From contig NZ_STGI01000006.1 of assembly GCF_004804275.1 (NCBI RefSeq), positions 124,001 to 188,000 of the forward strand: a DNA stretch of 64,000 nucleotides. The letters run 5' to 3'. Positions 18,193 through 26,900 of the stretch are shown here, in pieces. The stretch comes from Herbaspirillum sp. ST 5-3. Its GTDB lineage: Bacteria; Pseudomonadota; Gammaproteobacteria; Burkholderiales; Burkholderiaceae_D. Each line of letters starts with the position of its first letter. The first letter of the stretch is position 1. The position numbers were made by a program, and so were the translations under genes. The notes under the pieces were generated by a model that ran no database searches, was not told where the DNA came from, and saw only the letters and a program-made list of their open reading frames with translations.

Positions 18193-19161
18193 CTAAAAAC
18201 GCGTTTCGCGTGCCGCAGCGAGAAAATCGTCGAGAATTGGGGTGCAGTCGAGCAACTCGGCGCTCCCGCCCCGGTGAAATTCGGGATGCCATTGCAATCC
18301 CATTACAAAACGCGCTTTGCGGTAACGCACCGCTTCGACGATGTTGTCACGTCCGGAGACCGCCTCGACCACGAGATCCCGCCCGAGATCCTTGACGGCC
18401 TGATGGTGAATCGAGTTCACCAAGGCTTCGGGTTTCGCCGGAAACAAGGAACCAAGCACCGATCCCTTCGGGAACTGGATGACATGATAGTGGCTGTCGT
18501 ACAGATCGCTCACGTGTTTGATTGCGGTCGGCACATCCGATGCGATGTCTTGATACAGCGTGCCGCCAAAGGCAACGTTAATTAATTGACAACCTCGGCA
18601 AATTCCGAGTACTGGCTTGCCGGCTTCCACGAATTCATGCAGAAGCTCGAGTTCATACATATCGCGGGCGCGATCGCCGCTCCACTCCGGCCGAGTGGCG
18701 GTTTCGGAATAGGTCTGCGGCGAGACGTCAGCACCTCCCTGCAGAACCAGTCCGTCCAGATGCTTGGCGTAGTCGCGCAGACGGATATTGCTTGGATGCA
18801 ACATGCTTTTGTTGTTGACGGTCGGGATCATGAATACCATGACATCGCGCGACATCACCCATTGGGCGATCGATTCTTCGAGATACTGCAATGTTTTGCT
18901 GCGCAGGCCCTTGGCCCCCGCTTCTGGATGAAAGATGCGCGCAGAGACGCCGATTTTCAGCGTGCGTTGTGTCAGGCGGCGAAGAATCCTGTCGGACAGG
19001 GCGCGCACGCGGGCACCGACAATTCTTTGCGTCTGAGCCCAAGGCGATTCGTGCGTGTGCAGCCTGGGGAACGGCTCGTAATTCGGGCCGGCACTACCGG
19101 CCGGTGCGTCGATGGGAGGTAAATCGGATGATGGCGTTTTCGGCTTGTTCTGTTCAGGCAT
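18193..19161 (-). CDS. Class I glutamine amidotransferase, peptidase C26 family (PuuD-like)
   Basis: Predicted gamma-glutamyl hydrolase of the type that cleaves gamma-glutamyl-GABA in putrescine breakdown. The catalytic triad is visible: Cys188 in GKPVLGICRGCQLIN, then His292 and Glu294 in GLQWHPEFH. The oxyanion strand reads LVLQGGADVSP. At 322 residues it carries about 65 extra N-terminal residues compared with E. coli PuuD (254). No other puu gene is adjacent, so the substrate is inferred from family only. Confidence 0.8.
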   Translation of the reverse strand: MPEQNKPKTPSSDLPPIDAPAGSAGPNYEPFPRLHTHESPWAQTQRIVGARVRALSDRILRRLTQRTLKIGVSARIFHPEAGAKGLRSKTLQYLEESIAQWVMSRDVMVFMIPTVNNKSMLHPSNIRLRDYAKHLDGLVLQGGADVSPQTYSETATRPEWSGDRARDMYELELLHEFVEAGKPVLGICRGCQLINVAFGGTLYQDIASDVPTAIKHVSDLYDSHYHVIQFPKGSVLGSLFPAKPEALVNSIHHQAVKDLGRDLVVEAVSGRDNIVEAVRYRKARFVMGLQWHPEFHRGGSAELLDCTPILDDFLAAARETRF

Positions 19162-19417
19162 AAGATCGGTTAAACAACTTTCGCCGTCCGGCGGATACTG
19201 GTCGAATTGCTGACACTTGAGCGACGGACGGCAGAGTCAAAAACAAGTGGCGACCGTCTTCGTCAGACGGAACGTGAATATTGATTCAGACCTATTTGTT
19301 GCTCTGCGGTTCAATCTTGCCTCGCCTTCAGATTGCGCGCGAGACGATCACGAGCGACGGATCTCCGTACGTAATAAAATTGCACACGACTTACAACCGC
19401 GTTCCCATCGACCAACA

Positions 19418-19777
19418 ATGATAACGATTTTTCATAACCCACGTTGCTCAAAGTCCCGCGAAACGCTTGCGCTTGTCGAGGAATTCGCCGCGCGCCGGCA
19501 TCTGCCCGTCGAGGTCGTGGAGTACCTGAAAACACCGCCTACGGTCCCGCAACTCAAGCCCCTGCTGCAGCAACTGGGCTGCGACGTGCGTGAGATTGTG
19601 CGCAGCAATGAAGAGGAATACGACACTCTCGGGCTAGCACAGGCCGACGACGAGGCATTGCTCAGCGCCATAGCAACGACGCCGAAGCTGCTGCAACGTC
19701 CGATCGTGGTGTATCGGGGACGAGCGGTCATCGGCCGGCCGCCGGAACGCGTCAGGGATTTGTTCGACGCGGAGTAA
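19418..19777 (+). CDS. ArsC-family thioredoxin-fold reductase
   Basis: The 119-residue protein begins MITIFHNPRCSKSRETLALV. Cys10 matches the catalytic cysteine of glutaredoxin-dependent arsenate reductases, and RPIVVYRGRAVIGRPPE matches the arginine-bearing C-terminal motif. Start ATG 19418 is used; a longer open frame upstream is not family-like. There is no arsR or arsB nearby, so true arsenate reduction is possible but unproven; YffB-like proteins share the same fold. It is divergent from the amidotransferase gene. Confidence 0.8.
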   Translation: MITIFHNPRCSKSRETLALVEEFAARRHLPVEVVEYLKTPPTVPQLKPLLQQLGCDVREIVRSNEEEYDTLGLAQADDEALLSAIATTPKLLQRPIVVYRGRAVIGRPPERVRDLFDAE

Positions 19778-19794
19778 GTCGACAGTCTTGCGCC

Positions 19795-21423
19795 TCAGAC
19801 GCCGCCCAGCGGAGCAATGTCATGTTTTCTCAGCATGGCTTGATAGAGATCCGCCAAAGGGACGAGACGCGGGTTGTTGGGGTCGAGGCGGCGCGCGGAC
19901 TGGATGTACCCGCGCACCTGGGCCGCGAGCTTGGAGTCCCAGCCGACATTTTCGAGATATTTGAGGACAGCGACGGCGGCGTTGAAGACGACTTGCGGAT
20001 TGTCCGGGAGGCGGCGCGCGGCGGTCGTCATCAGATCGACCGCGCCGGCGAAATCGCCCTGCCGCGCCTTCTCGGCGCCACTCGAAACGAGGTCGACTAC
20101 CTGGCGCCGGCTTTCCTTGGCCACGGTCTGCGCCAGCTCCTTGCGCCCCGCCTGCTCGAAAATGTCCATTGCCTTGGCAAAGGCAGTGTCGTCGGCGGCG
20201 TTACTCATCACATCGCGCATCACTTCGGAGGCACCGTCATCGAGCTGATGATCCAGGCAGTTCTTCGCAAGCTCCATTTTCAGTTCATTGGATATGCCGT
20301 GGACGTCGCGGCACGCCGCCACGGCAACGCTCAATTCTTCCTGTGCGCGCTCGGCATTGCCGAGTTCCGTTTGAAGCAGTGCCGAGGACAAGGCGCGGCA
20401 GGCCGGGGTCTTGTCAAGGCCGGCAAGGGATTTTTCGAGATCGCGGATGACGCTTGCCGCCTGCTGTGTGTCGCCTTTCCTGACCAGTGTTCGCACCAGA
20501 CGGACATGGTCTTCCGGGTCGCGGAATTCGGAGTATTTGGCCTTGGTTACGACGCGCTGGAAGGACTTCTCCGCCGTCTCGACATCCCCGGTCTCGAGCG
20601 CAACGTCGCCCAGCCTGCGCAAGCGACGCACTGCGTGAGGTGAGATGGCTACCGCTCCGGCCAGGACCTCCTTCGCTTGCGGTAATTGATCCATCGCTTC
20701 GTGTGTCTTGGCCAGCCAGTCATAGGCGTCCATGTACCGGCTGTTTTCCTCGACCAGCGAGGCGAGCAGGCTTTCCGCCTCGGCAAATTTTTCCTGCATG
20801 AAGAGCGTCTTGGCCAGACCGAGGCGCGCCCATGCGACGGCCTTGGTCGCGAGCAGGTCCTGGTAAATCTTTTCGGCCTCCTTCGATTCGCCGAGAATGA
20901 CGTGCAACTCGGCACGCAGGCGCATGAAATCAATCGCGTACTTCGGGTACTTGCTTTCACCCATGCGGCAGATGTCGATCGCCTCGCGCAGGTTGCCATG
21001 CTCCATCAGGTGATAGGCGGGCAGGAAGATAGTCCGTTTTTCGATTGCGCGGGCTATCCGGTCGAGCAGCGTGTCCGCGGTAAACGGCTTCAGGATGTAG
21101 TCGGTCGGCGCCAGCTCGGCGGCGCTGACGACCTTTTCATACAAGCGCTCTGCGGTAACGATGATGAAGATGGTCCACAAGGGAATCAGCTTGTTGTGGC
21201 GCAGATCTTCCAGCAATTGCTGACCGTCCTGTCCGTCGCCGAGATCGTATTCGCACAGGATGAGGTCGTAGGACTTGTTCTTGAGCGGGCGGATCGCGGT
21301 GCCGGAGCTCACGGCGTGGTCGATCTTCGTGATGCCGCACAGGTTGAGCATGTTGTGAACGCTCGCGCGCATGCCGGAATGCGGCTCGACGATCAATGCG
21401 GTCAAACTACGAAGCGATGACAT
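19795..21423 (-). CDS. Receiver-domain protein with TPR repeats
   Basis: Residues 6-125 form a CheY-like receiver with phospho-acceptor Asp60 (LILCEYDLGDG) and Lys112 (DYILKPF); the usual acidic pair is only partly kept (IVEPHSG). From about residue 135 to the end there are helical TPR-type repeats (AWARLGLAKTLFMQEKFAEA is a clear unit). The 542-residue protein has no DNA-binding or enzymatic domain, so output is probably by protein binding. No kinase gene is adjacent. Similar REC-TPR proteins are known in beta- and gamma-proteobacteria without an agreed role. Confidence 0.7.
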   Translation of the reverse strand: MSSLRSLTALIVEPHSGMRASVHNMLNLCGITKIDHAVSSGTAIRPLKNKSYDLILCEYDLGDGQDGQQLLEDLRHNKLIPLWTIFIIVTAERLYEKVVSAAELAPTDYILKPFTADTLLDRIARAIEKRTIFLPAYHLMEHGNLREAIDICRMGESKYPKYAIDFMRLRAELHVILGESKEAEKIYQDLLATKAVAWARLGLAKTLFMQEKFAEAESLLASLVEENSRYMDAYDWLAKTHEAMDQLPQAKEVLAGAVAISPHAVRRLRRLGDVALETGDVETAEKSFQRVVTKAKYSEFRDPEDHVRLVRTLVRKGDTQQAASVIRDLEKSLAGLDKTPACRALSSALLQTELGNAERAQEELSVAVAACRDVHGISNELKMELAKNCLDHQLDDGASEVMRDVMSNAADDTAFAKAMDIFEQAGRKELAQTVAKESRRQVVDLVSSGAEKARQGDFAGAVDLMTTAARRLPDNPQVVFNAAVAVLKYLENVGWDSKLAAQVRGYIQSARRLDPNNPRLVPLADLYQAMLRKHDIAPLGGV

Positions 21424-21546
21424 TCCTGATAATCCGTTCGCCCTGAAGAGGTTGGTGCCAGGACGATGTTGCCGTCCAGCCAGATTGCCAACATACCACT
21501 GTCGGACCGAAAAGCAAACCCGGAAGCCGCTGGCCGGGTTGACTCG

Positions 21547-22965
21547 CTATCGGGCGGTCACTTCGGGCGCGGCTGCGCGCATGCGCCAGGCGGCAATAAC
21601 GGCGGATGCACATAAAGCCGCAACGACCAGGAAGGTTTCGCTGAAGGCGGTCACCTGGCCGCCGTCCGGCGCGGACTGATGCACCGCCAGACGCCACTCC
21701 AGCAGGATTCCGACGACGCTGACACCGATGGCGCCGCCGAGCTGGCGCATGAAATTGATGGTGCTGGCGCCCTGCGCGATCAGGCCGAATTCCAGGCCGC
21801 GCATCGATCCCAGACTGAGCGACGGCAGGACAAAGCCCAGGCCGAGGCGGCCGATGATGGTCCAAGTCATCAGCGTGAAATAGCCGGTGGCGCGCGAACC
21901 GGCGGCCATCAGGCCGAAGGACGTGGCCAGCAGGCAGAGGCCGAGCGCGACCAGCACATTCGGCGGGAAACGATCCGCCAGCTTGCCGGCAACAACGATG
22001 GTCACTGCCAGCACGATCCCGCCCGGCAGCAGAAGCAGCCCGGCCTCGGAAGGCGCGTAATGCAGCGCCATTTGCATGTACACCGGCACCAGGTAGGTCG
22101 AACCGAACAGGCCGGCGCCGTAGATGAATGCGACCAGCGCGCCCATCGCGAACTGGCGGTAGCGGAACAATGTCATGTTCATCAGGCCATTTTGCACGCG
22201 GAGCTGATAGAGCACAAAGCCGACCAGGCTGGCGGCTGCCACCAGCAGCAAGGCGGCAGCTTCTCCCAAACCTTGATGCAAGCTGACCAGCCCGTTCAGC
22301 AGGCTGACGGTGCCGACACCGGCGAGCAGCAAGCCTTTCCAGTCCAGCGCGCGGGTGTCGCCCATCATCGGTGAATTGACCGCGAGGAGGCGGCGCGACA
22401 TCGCGAGCACGATCAGGCAGAACGGCACCACCGCGAAAAAAATCGAGCGCCAGCCAAACTGTTCGACCAGGAAGCCGCCCACGCTCGGGCCGATGGCCGG
22501 CGCCAGCACCACGCCGAAACCAAAGATCCCCATTGCCTTGCCCTGCTCGCGCGCTTCGAATGAGCGCAGGATGACGATGGAGGGAATCGGCTGCATGATG
22601 CCCGCGGCCAATCCTTCCGCCACGCGCATGGCGAGCAGCATCGGATAGTTGAGGCTGAATCCGCCGACCACTCCGCCGAACAGCAGCAAGAGAATGGCGG
22701 CGGTGTAGGTCCTGCGCAGACCGTAGCGCAGCAGAAACCAGGGCGTGCTCAGCATCGACAAGGTCATAGCCAGCATAAAACCAGCCGACACCCACTGCGC
22801 GCGCTCCTGGCCGAGAACGAAATGCCTGCTCAGGTCGGGAACGGCGACGTTGACGATGGTCGATGAAAGAATCGACGCCATGGTGCCGATCATGGTCGTC
22901 AGGAGGACCAGCCATTTGTAGCGGGTTCCGTAACGGCTGCGCAATTGTTCGAGAGTGGGCTGCAT
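21547..22965 (-). CDS. MFS multidrug exporter, DHA2 (EmrB/QacA) family
   Basis: A 472-residue membrane protein with about fourteen hydrophobic helices. The motif-A-like loop near residue 80 (LLRYGLRRTY) and the motif-C region (FGFGVVLAPAIGPSVGGFL) identify the drug:H+ antiporter-2 group. No partner membrane-fusion protein (EmrA) is adjacent, so it may export across the inner membrane alone. Start ATG 22965; the gene is separated from the REC-TPR gene by about 120 bases. Confidence 0.85.
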   Translation of the reverse strand: MQPTLEQLRSRYGTRYKWLVLLTTMIGTMASILSSTIVNVAVPDLSRHFVLGQERAQWVSAGFMLAMTLSMLSTPWFLLRYGLRRTYTAAILLLLFGGVVGGFSLNYPMLLAMRVAEGLAAGIMQPIPSIVILRSFEAREQGKAMGIFGFGVVLAPAIGPSVGGFLVEQFGWRSIFFAVVPFCLIVLAMSRRLLAVNSPMMGDTRALDWKGLLLAGVGTVSLLNGLVSLHQGLGEAAALLLVAAASLVGFVLYQLRVQNGLMNMTLFRYRQFAMGALVAFIYGAGLFGSTYLVPVYMQMALHYAPSEAGLLLLPGGIVLAVTIVVAGKLADRFPPNVLVALGLCLLATSFGLMAAGSRATGYFTLMTWTIIGRLGLGFVLPSLSLGSMRGLEFGLIAQGASTINFMRQLGGAIGVSVVGILLEWRLAVHQSAPDGGQVTAFSETFLVVAALCASAVIAAWRMRAAAPEVTAR

Positions 22966-23021
22966 CTTGATTCGGGAGATGAATGTCTATGTGGGAGCGC
23001 GTCCTCGAAGACAAGGGCTGC

Positions 23022-23219
23022 TCAGCCGATCACTTGCGCAATGGCGAAGGCGACGATCGACCACAGCAATGTCGAGCCGAACGGCAGGCAGAAGTTCGCC
23101 GAGCGCACGCGAAAACGAACATCGCCCGGCACGCGCCCGACCCCGAGCCGGCCCATCACCGGCAGCAGCGGGTAGAACACAAACAGACCGACGAATATCG
23201 CGGCGACCCAGCGGATCAT
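23022..23219 (-). CDS. DUF2905 small membrane protein (copy 1)
   Basis: A 65-residue protein with two hydrophobic helices (about residues 3-20 and 45-63) flanking the conserved LGVGRVPGDVRF loop, which marks the DUF2905 family. Function is unknown. A second, roughly half-identical copy lies at 31044-31241 in the same orientation; the two bracket the redox locus. Confidence 0.85.
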   Translation of the reverse strand: MIRWVAAIFVGLFVFYPLLPVMGRLGVGRVPGDVRFRVRSANFCLPFGSTLLWSIVAFAIAQVIG

Positions 23220-23367
23220 GTCTTTCCCTCTTGATGTCAGGCGGAACGGAGATTGTACCCGGCTCTATTCAAGGGCTGATCGCGGCGCGGTGCATAGAAA
23301 CCGGATGCTGCGTGTGAGCGCCCTAGCACCTTGAATATAAAGGGAATTGGCCGATTTCCCGGCTTGC

Positions 23368-23394
23368 GGTGCACATAAAAAATGTACTTCAACC
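23368..23394 (+). promoter_or_regulatory. Candidate upstream activator site 1
   Basis: A 27-bp element starts GGTGCACATAAAAAATGTAC and ends TTCAACC. It matches 23 of 27 positions of the element at 30920-30946 and lies in the same orientation, about 100 bp upstream of a sigma-54 promoter. The core is an imperfect dyad around an A tract. I infer it binds the NtrC-type regulator encoded at 26977-28404. Confidence 0.65.
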
Positions 23395-23490
23395 GCGTCC
23401 GCACGGGCACCAAATCGGCCTGCGCCGGCCATTCTCCGCAATGGAAAACGTAAGCCCTTGATTGCGCAAGGATAAATCTGCCTCCGCCCT

Positions 23491-23509
23491 ATTGGCACGC
23501 GGAATGCTA
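23491..23509 (+). promoter_or_regulatory. Sigma-54 promoter of the cytochrome operon
   Basis: The sequence ATTGGCACGCGGAATGCTA has GG at 23494-23495 and GC at 23506-23507 with exactly ten bases between, which fits the -24/-12 consensus. Transcription would start near 23519, about 24 bases before the first receiver gene. Confidence 0.85.
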
Positions 23510-23542
23510 AGCAATGGTTAAACACAAAACAGAGTCAGCAAA

Positions 23543-23950
23543 ATGAACACGAAAGCCAAAATCCTGATCGTCGATGATGAAGAAGTGGTCCGGTTGAGCT
23601 ACGTGAGAATTTTTGCGGGATCGAACTGCGATGTGGAAGCGGTATGCACCGGGATGCAGGCGGTTCAACTGCTGCAGAAGGGCCCGTTCGATGTCGTACT
23701 GCTCGATTTGCGGATGCCGGAAATGGATGGCATGACGGTTCTCCGGGCGCTCAAGCAACACTGGCCCGACAGCGAAGTGATCATCATCACCGGGTATCCG
23801 ACCATCGAGTCGGCCAAGGAAGCAGTCACGCTCGGCGCATACGACTATCTGACCAAACCGGTCGGTCCTGAACAGGTGATTGACGCAACCAGAGGTGCGA
23901 TGCTGCATAAACAGTGGGCTTTGCATAGCGATGCCGGCTCGCAGGCTTGA
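23543..23950 (+). CDS. Stand-alone receiver-domain response regulator
   Basis: The 135-residue protein is a complete CheY-like receiver: acidic residues Asp11-Asp12, phospho-acceptor Asp55 (VVLLDLRMPEMDG), Thr83 (IIITG) and Lys105 (YLTKP). It has no output domain, so it could act as a phosphate relay or sink, or by contact with a partner. It is the first gene behind the sigma-54 promoter and is followed after 55 bases by a second receiver protein, then the multiheme cytochrome. Confidence 0.85.
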   Translation: MNTKAKILIVDDEEVVRLSYVRIFAGSNCDVEAVCTGMQAVQLLQKGPFDVVLLDLRMPEMDGMTVLRALKQHWPDSEVIIITGYPTIESAKEAVTLGAYDYLTKPVGPEQVIDATRGAMLHKQWALHSDAGSQA

Positions 23951-24005
23951 AGAAGGCTGGTTCCGGCAGTGTCGCTGAAGAAGGCGATTTTTTGAGGGGA
24001 ATACC

Positions 24006-24740
24006 ATGAGCGCGTTACCTAAAGTATTAGTCGTCGATGACGACCCGGTGGTTGGCAAGAGTTTCAACCGTGTGCTTTCCGACAAGGGCTACATCGTGAT
24101 CACCGCCGAAAACGGCTATGACGCGCTGGCGAAGCTCCAGGAAGAAAAATACGACCTTGTCTTCACCGATATCAAAATGCCCGGCATGAATGGTTTGGAA
24201 GTCGCTGAACGCGTGAAGGCGAAGCAACCGTGGACACCCGTCGTGATCGTGACCGGCTATGGCAGCAAGGCCAATGAAGAGAAGGCCATGGCCGTCGGCG
24301 TCTCGGACTTCCTGCGCAAACCGCTGTCGCCGGAGATGATCGAGGAAACGACGATCAAGGTTCTGCATCAGCCCGTGGCGCAGCCGGCTGCCTTGCTGAA
24401 AAAAGAGGCGCCTGTCGCCGTCGAGGCACAGCCTGCGGCAGCAAGGAAATCGAGCATGCTGAAGAACATGCTGCTGTTCTTGTCGGCACCCTTTGTGGGT
24501 CTGGTCTACGCCATCCTGCTGCCGTTCGTCGGTATCGGCATGCTGGCCTGGGTTGCGGGCGAGGCGCTGATGAAAAACCCGAAGGCCGCTACGGTGCTGC
24601 GCGCAGGGAAGTACGCCGGACAGATCGTGGCCGCTCCCTTCGTGGGTCTGGCATTCATTGTCCTGTTCCCGTTCGTCGGGCTTGCGATGCTGGCCTGGTT
24701 CGCAGGAAAAACATTGGCCACCCGGCCGGCGCAAGAGTGA
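24006..24740 (+). CDS. Receiver domain fused to a duplicated membrane hairpin
   Basis: Residues 1-120 form a full receiver (Asp10-12, Asp55 in FTDIKMPGMNG, Lys105 in FLRKP). A charged Ala/Pro linker (about 121-155) follows, then two copies of a 28-residue hydrophobic segment at 161-188 and 210-237, both reading APFVGL...PFVG...MLAW.AG..L with 18 identical positions. The C-terminus should sit in the inner membrane, tethering a phosphorylatable domain there. A good Shine-Dalgarno (GAGGGGAATACC) precedes the ATG. It is cotranscribed with the multiheme cytochrome. I know no characterised protein of this build. Confidence 0.8.
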   Translation: MSALPKVLVVDDDPVVGKSFNRVLSDKGYIVITAENGYDALAKLQEEKYDLVFTDIKMPGMNGLEVAERVKAKQPWTPVVIVTGYGSKANEEKAMAVGVSDFLRKPLSPEMIEETTIKVLHQPVAQPAALLKKEAPVAVEAQPAAARKSSMLKNMLLFLSAPFVGLVYAILLPFVGIGMLAWVAGEALMKNPKAATVLRAGKYAGQIVAAPFVGLAFIVLFPFVGLAMLAWFAGKTLATRPAQE

Positions 24741-24861
24741 AGCATACGGTGCGGGCACGCGCCAGGCACGGTTGAACGCCACCTGCCTGCCGCTGCCTGC
24801 ATGGGGAGGGCACCTTCGCCTGACAGGAAAGCAAGCCATTTTCGATCAAAGAGGAACTGCT

Positions 24862-26235
24862 ATGACACGCTCCCGCACATTGAGCGCCGCAGCAAGGCCG
24901 TCATGCCGCACCAGCTTCATTCTGGCGACGATGGCGGTCATTGCATTTTTCATGCTGAGCATGATCGCGCACGCCGCCGACGACAAAGACAGGGGCCTGT
25001 CCGACGAGGACATGGCATGCCTGAAATGTCATGCCAAGCCGGATCTTGAAAAAACGCTGGGGAACGGCAAGAAGCTATCTTTGTACATCGGCACAAAAAC
25101 CTTCGCCGGTTCGGTGCACGGCAAGGAAGGTTGCGAGGGGTGCCATGCCGAGATCGACGCGAAGACCCATGGCAAGGAAAAGACCAGCCTCGAGAGCAAG
25201 CGGGAACTTTCGCTCTCGATGATGGAAACCTGCCGCGATTGCCACAAGAAGACGGTCAAGCAATACGAAGACAGCGTGCATGCCGCGCTGGTGCAGGAAG
25301 GCAGCAAGAAGGCGCCGCTGTGTTCCGATTGCCATGACCCGCATGCGACGCAGTCCCTTAAGGATGCGCCGGCGCATACCGACACGGTGATCTGCCAGAA
25401 GTGCCATGAGAGCATCGACAAGGCGTACACCGCGAGCGTGCATGGCCAGGCCGGCGACGACGCGCTGGTTTGCGCAGATTGCCATCACACGCACAATGTG
25501 AAGGCTGCATCGCTCGGCGACAACATGAAGAAGGAATGCATTTCCTGCCATCGCGACACGGCCACCACCCATGCGACCTGGCTGCCGAACACGCAGCGCC
25601 ACCTGGAAGCGATTTCCTGCCCGGCCTGCCATTCTCCCGGAGCGAAACGTCGCGTGAACCTCAGGCTGTATGACGGCATGACGCAGCAGCAGGCTTCCGA
25701 CAAGGTGGGCGTGCCGCAATTCATCAAGCTTGCCCCTGGCGCGGATGCCAATGCAGCGGGGCTGGATTCGCGGGCGCTGTGGAGCATGCTGCAGGATTTC
25801 AACCGCGATGGTGCAAAAGAGAAAACGGTATTGCGCGGAAGGCTCGAGGTGCGCACCGGGATCGAAGCGCATCAACTCGCGAAGAAAGAGCAGGCCCTCA
25901 AGGATTGCGACACCTGCCATCGCGAAGGCGCGGAATCGTTCCAGAGCGTGACGATCAGCATCGCCGGACCGGATGGTCGGCCGCTGCGTCGCGATGCCGG
26001 CAAAGGCGTGCTGAATTCCATCGAATCGATCGAGTCGGTCAGCGGCTTTTATGCCCTCGGCAGCACACGCATCAAATTGCTCGACACCCTGCTGGCGCTC
26101 ACGGTCGCCGCCGGCATCTTCCTGCCAGGCGCGCATCTGACTGCCAAATGGCTGTCACGCAGAGCGCGCAACAAGCAGGAAGCCGCCAAGGATTCATCCG
26201 AGACATCGCGTCCCGACAGCGATATGCTGAACTAA
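24862..26235 (+). CDS. Nine-heme periplasmic cytochrome c with C-terminal anchor
   Basis: The 457-residue protein has an N-terminal export signal (hydrophobic 20-38, ending AHAAD) and nine CxxCH heme motifs, with first cysteines at residues 53, 91, 124, 154, 178, 204, 226, 253 and 349. Extra histidines (SVHG, HATQ, HTHN) could be distal ligands. A single helix at about 405-427 anchors the C-terminus. ATG 24862 is used. With the cytochrome b gene 11 bases downstream it matches the two halves of Geobacter CbcL, which joins nine c-hemes to a di-heme b domain. Predicted role: passing electrons from the quinol pool to periplasmic acceptors. The terminal acceptor is unknown. Confidence 0.85.
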   Translation: MTRSRTLSAAARPSCRTSFILATMAVIAFFMLSMIAHAADDKDRGLSDEDMACLKCHAKPDLEKTLGNGKKLSLYIGTKTFAGSVHGKEGCEGCHAEIDAKTHGKEKTSLESKRELSLSMMETCRDCHKKTVKQYEDSVHAALVQEGSKKAPLCSDCHDPHATQSLKDAPAHTDTVICQKCHESIDKAYTASVHGQAGDDALVCADCHHTHNVKAASLGDNMKKECISCHRDTATTHATWLPNTQRHLEAISCPACHSPGAKRRVNLRLYDGMTQQQASDKVGVPQFIKLAPGADANAAGLDSRALWSMLQDFNRDGAKEKTVLRGRLEVRTGIEAHQLAKKEQALKDCDTCHREGAESFQSVTISIAGPDGRPLRRDAGKGVLNSIESIESVSGFYALGSTRIKLLDTLLALTVAAGIFLPGAHLTAKWLSRRARNKQEAAKDSSETSRPDSDMLN

Positions 26236-26246
26236 AGGAGATGATC

Positions 26247-26891
26247 ATGAGCAGAGTTTATGTACACCCTCTTCCGGTCAGGATCTGGCACTGGGCCAAC
26301 GCGCTGCTGTTCATCGTGCTGATCGCGAGCGGACTGCAGGTCAGGTATCTCGGATCGATGAATCTGATGTCGTTCAAGACGGCGGTCGTGATCCACAACT
26401 GGGCCGGCTTTGCGCTGATCGGGAATTTCGGCATCTGGCTGCTGTTCTACCTGTTCTCCGAAAGGAACAAGGTCTACCACCCGGAGTTCAATCTGCTGAA
26501 GCTGTTCCGCGAATGCTTCCGGCAAGCGCGTTACTACGGCTACGGCATGTTCAGGGGCGAGGCCAATCCGCATCGCATCGATCCCTACGCCAAGTTCAAT
26601 CCCTTGCAGCGCATGCTCTACCAGATCCTCATGCTGATGCTGCTGCCGATTCAGTTCTTCACCGGCGTGCTGCTGTGGGATGTGAAGCGCTTTTCGAGCC
26701 TGGTGGACATGCTCGGCGGCGTGCGGGTGGTGGACACGGTGCATGTACTGATCTTCATCTTCTTCGTGTTCTACATGTTCTTCCATCCTTATCTCGCTAC
26801 CCTCGGGCACACACCGATGGCGCATATCAATGCAATGGTGAGCGGCTATGAAGATGTGGAGGACGAACCTGCGGCGCATGCTGCGGAGTGA
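26247..26891 (+). CDS. Cytochrome b561-type membrane subunit (HydC-like)
   Basis: The 214-residue protein has four membrane helices (about 14-35, 46-70, 121-145, 163-185) and starts VHPLPVRIWHWANALLFIVL, typical of di-heme b subunits of hydrogenases and thiosulfate or cytochrome oxidoreductases. His15, His50, His166 and His180 are likely heme b ligands. AAAGGAG six bases before ATG 26247 decides the start over ATG 26241. It directly follows the nine-heme cytochrome and probably supplies it with electrons from quinol. Confidence 0.85.
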   Translation: MSRVYVHPLPVRIWHWANALLFIVLIASGLQVRYLGSMNLMSFKTAVVIHNWAGFALIGNFGIWLLFYLFSERNKVYHPEFNLLKLFRECFRQARYYGYGMFRGEANPHRIDPYAKFNPLQRMLYQILMLMLLPIQFFTGVLLWDVKRFSSLVDMLGGVRVVDTVHVLIFIFFVFYMFFHPYLATLGHTPMAHINAMVSGYEDVEDEPAAHAAE

Positions 26892-26900
26892 GTGGTTGGC

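Noticed and set aside
24741-24861. Possible sigma-54 site AGGCACGGTTGAACGC before the nine-heme gene
   Set aside because: GG and GC are separated by 11 bases instead of 10 and the match is otherwise weak; the gene is better explained as part of the upstream operon.
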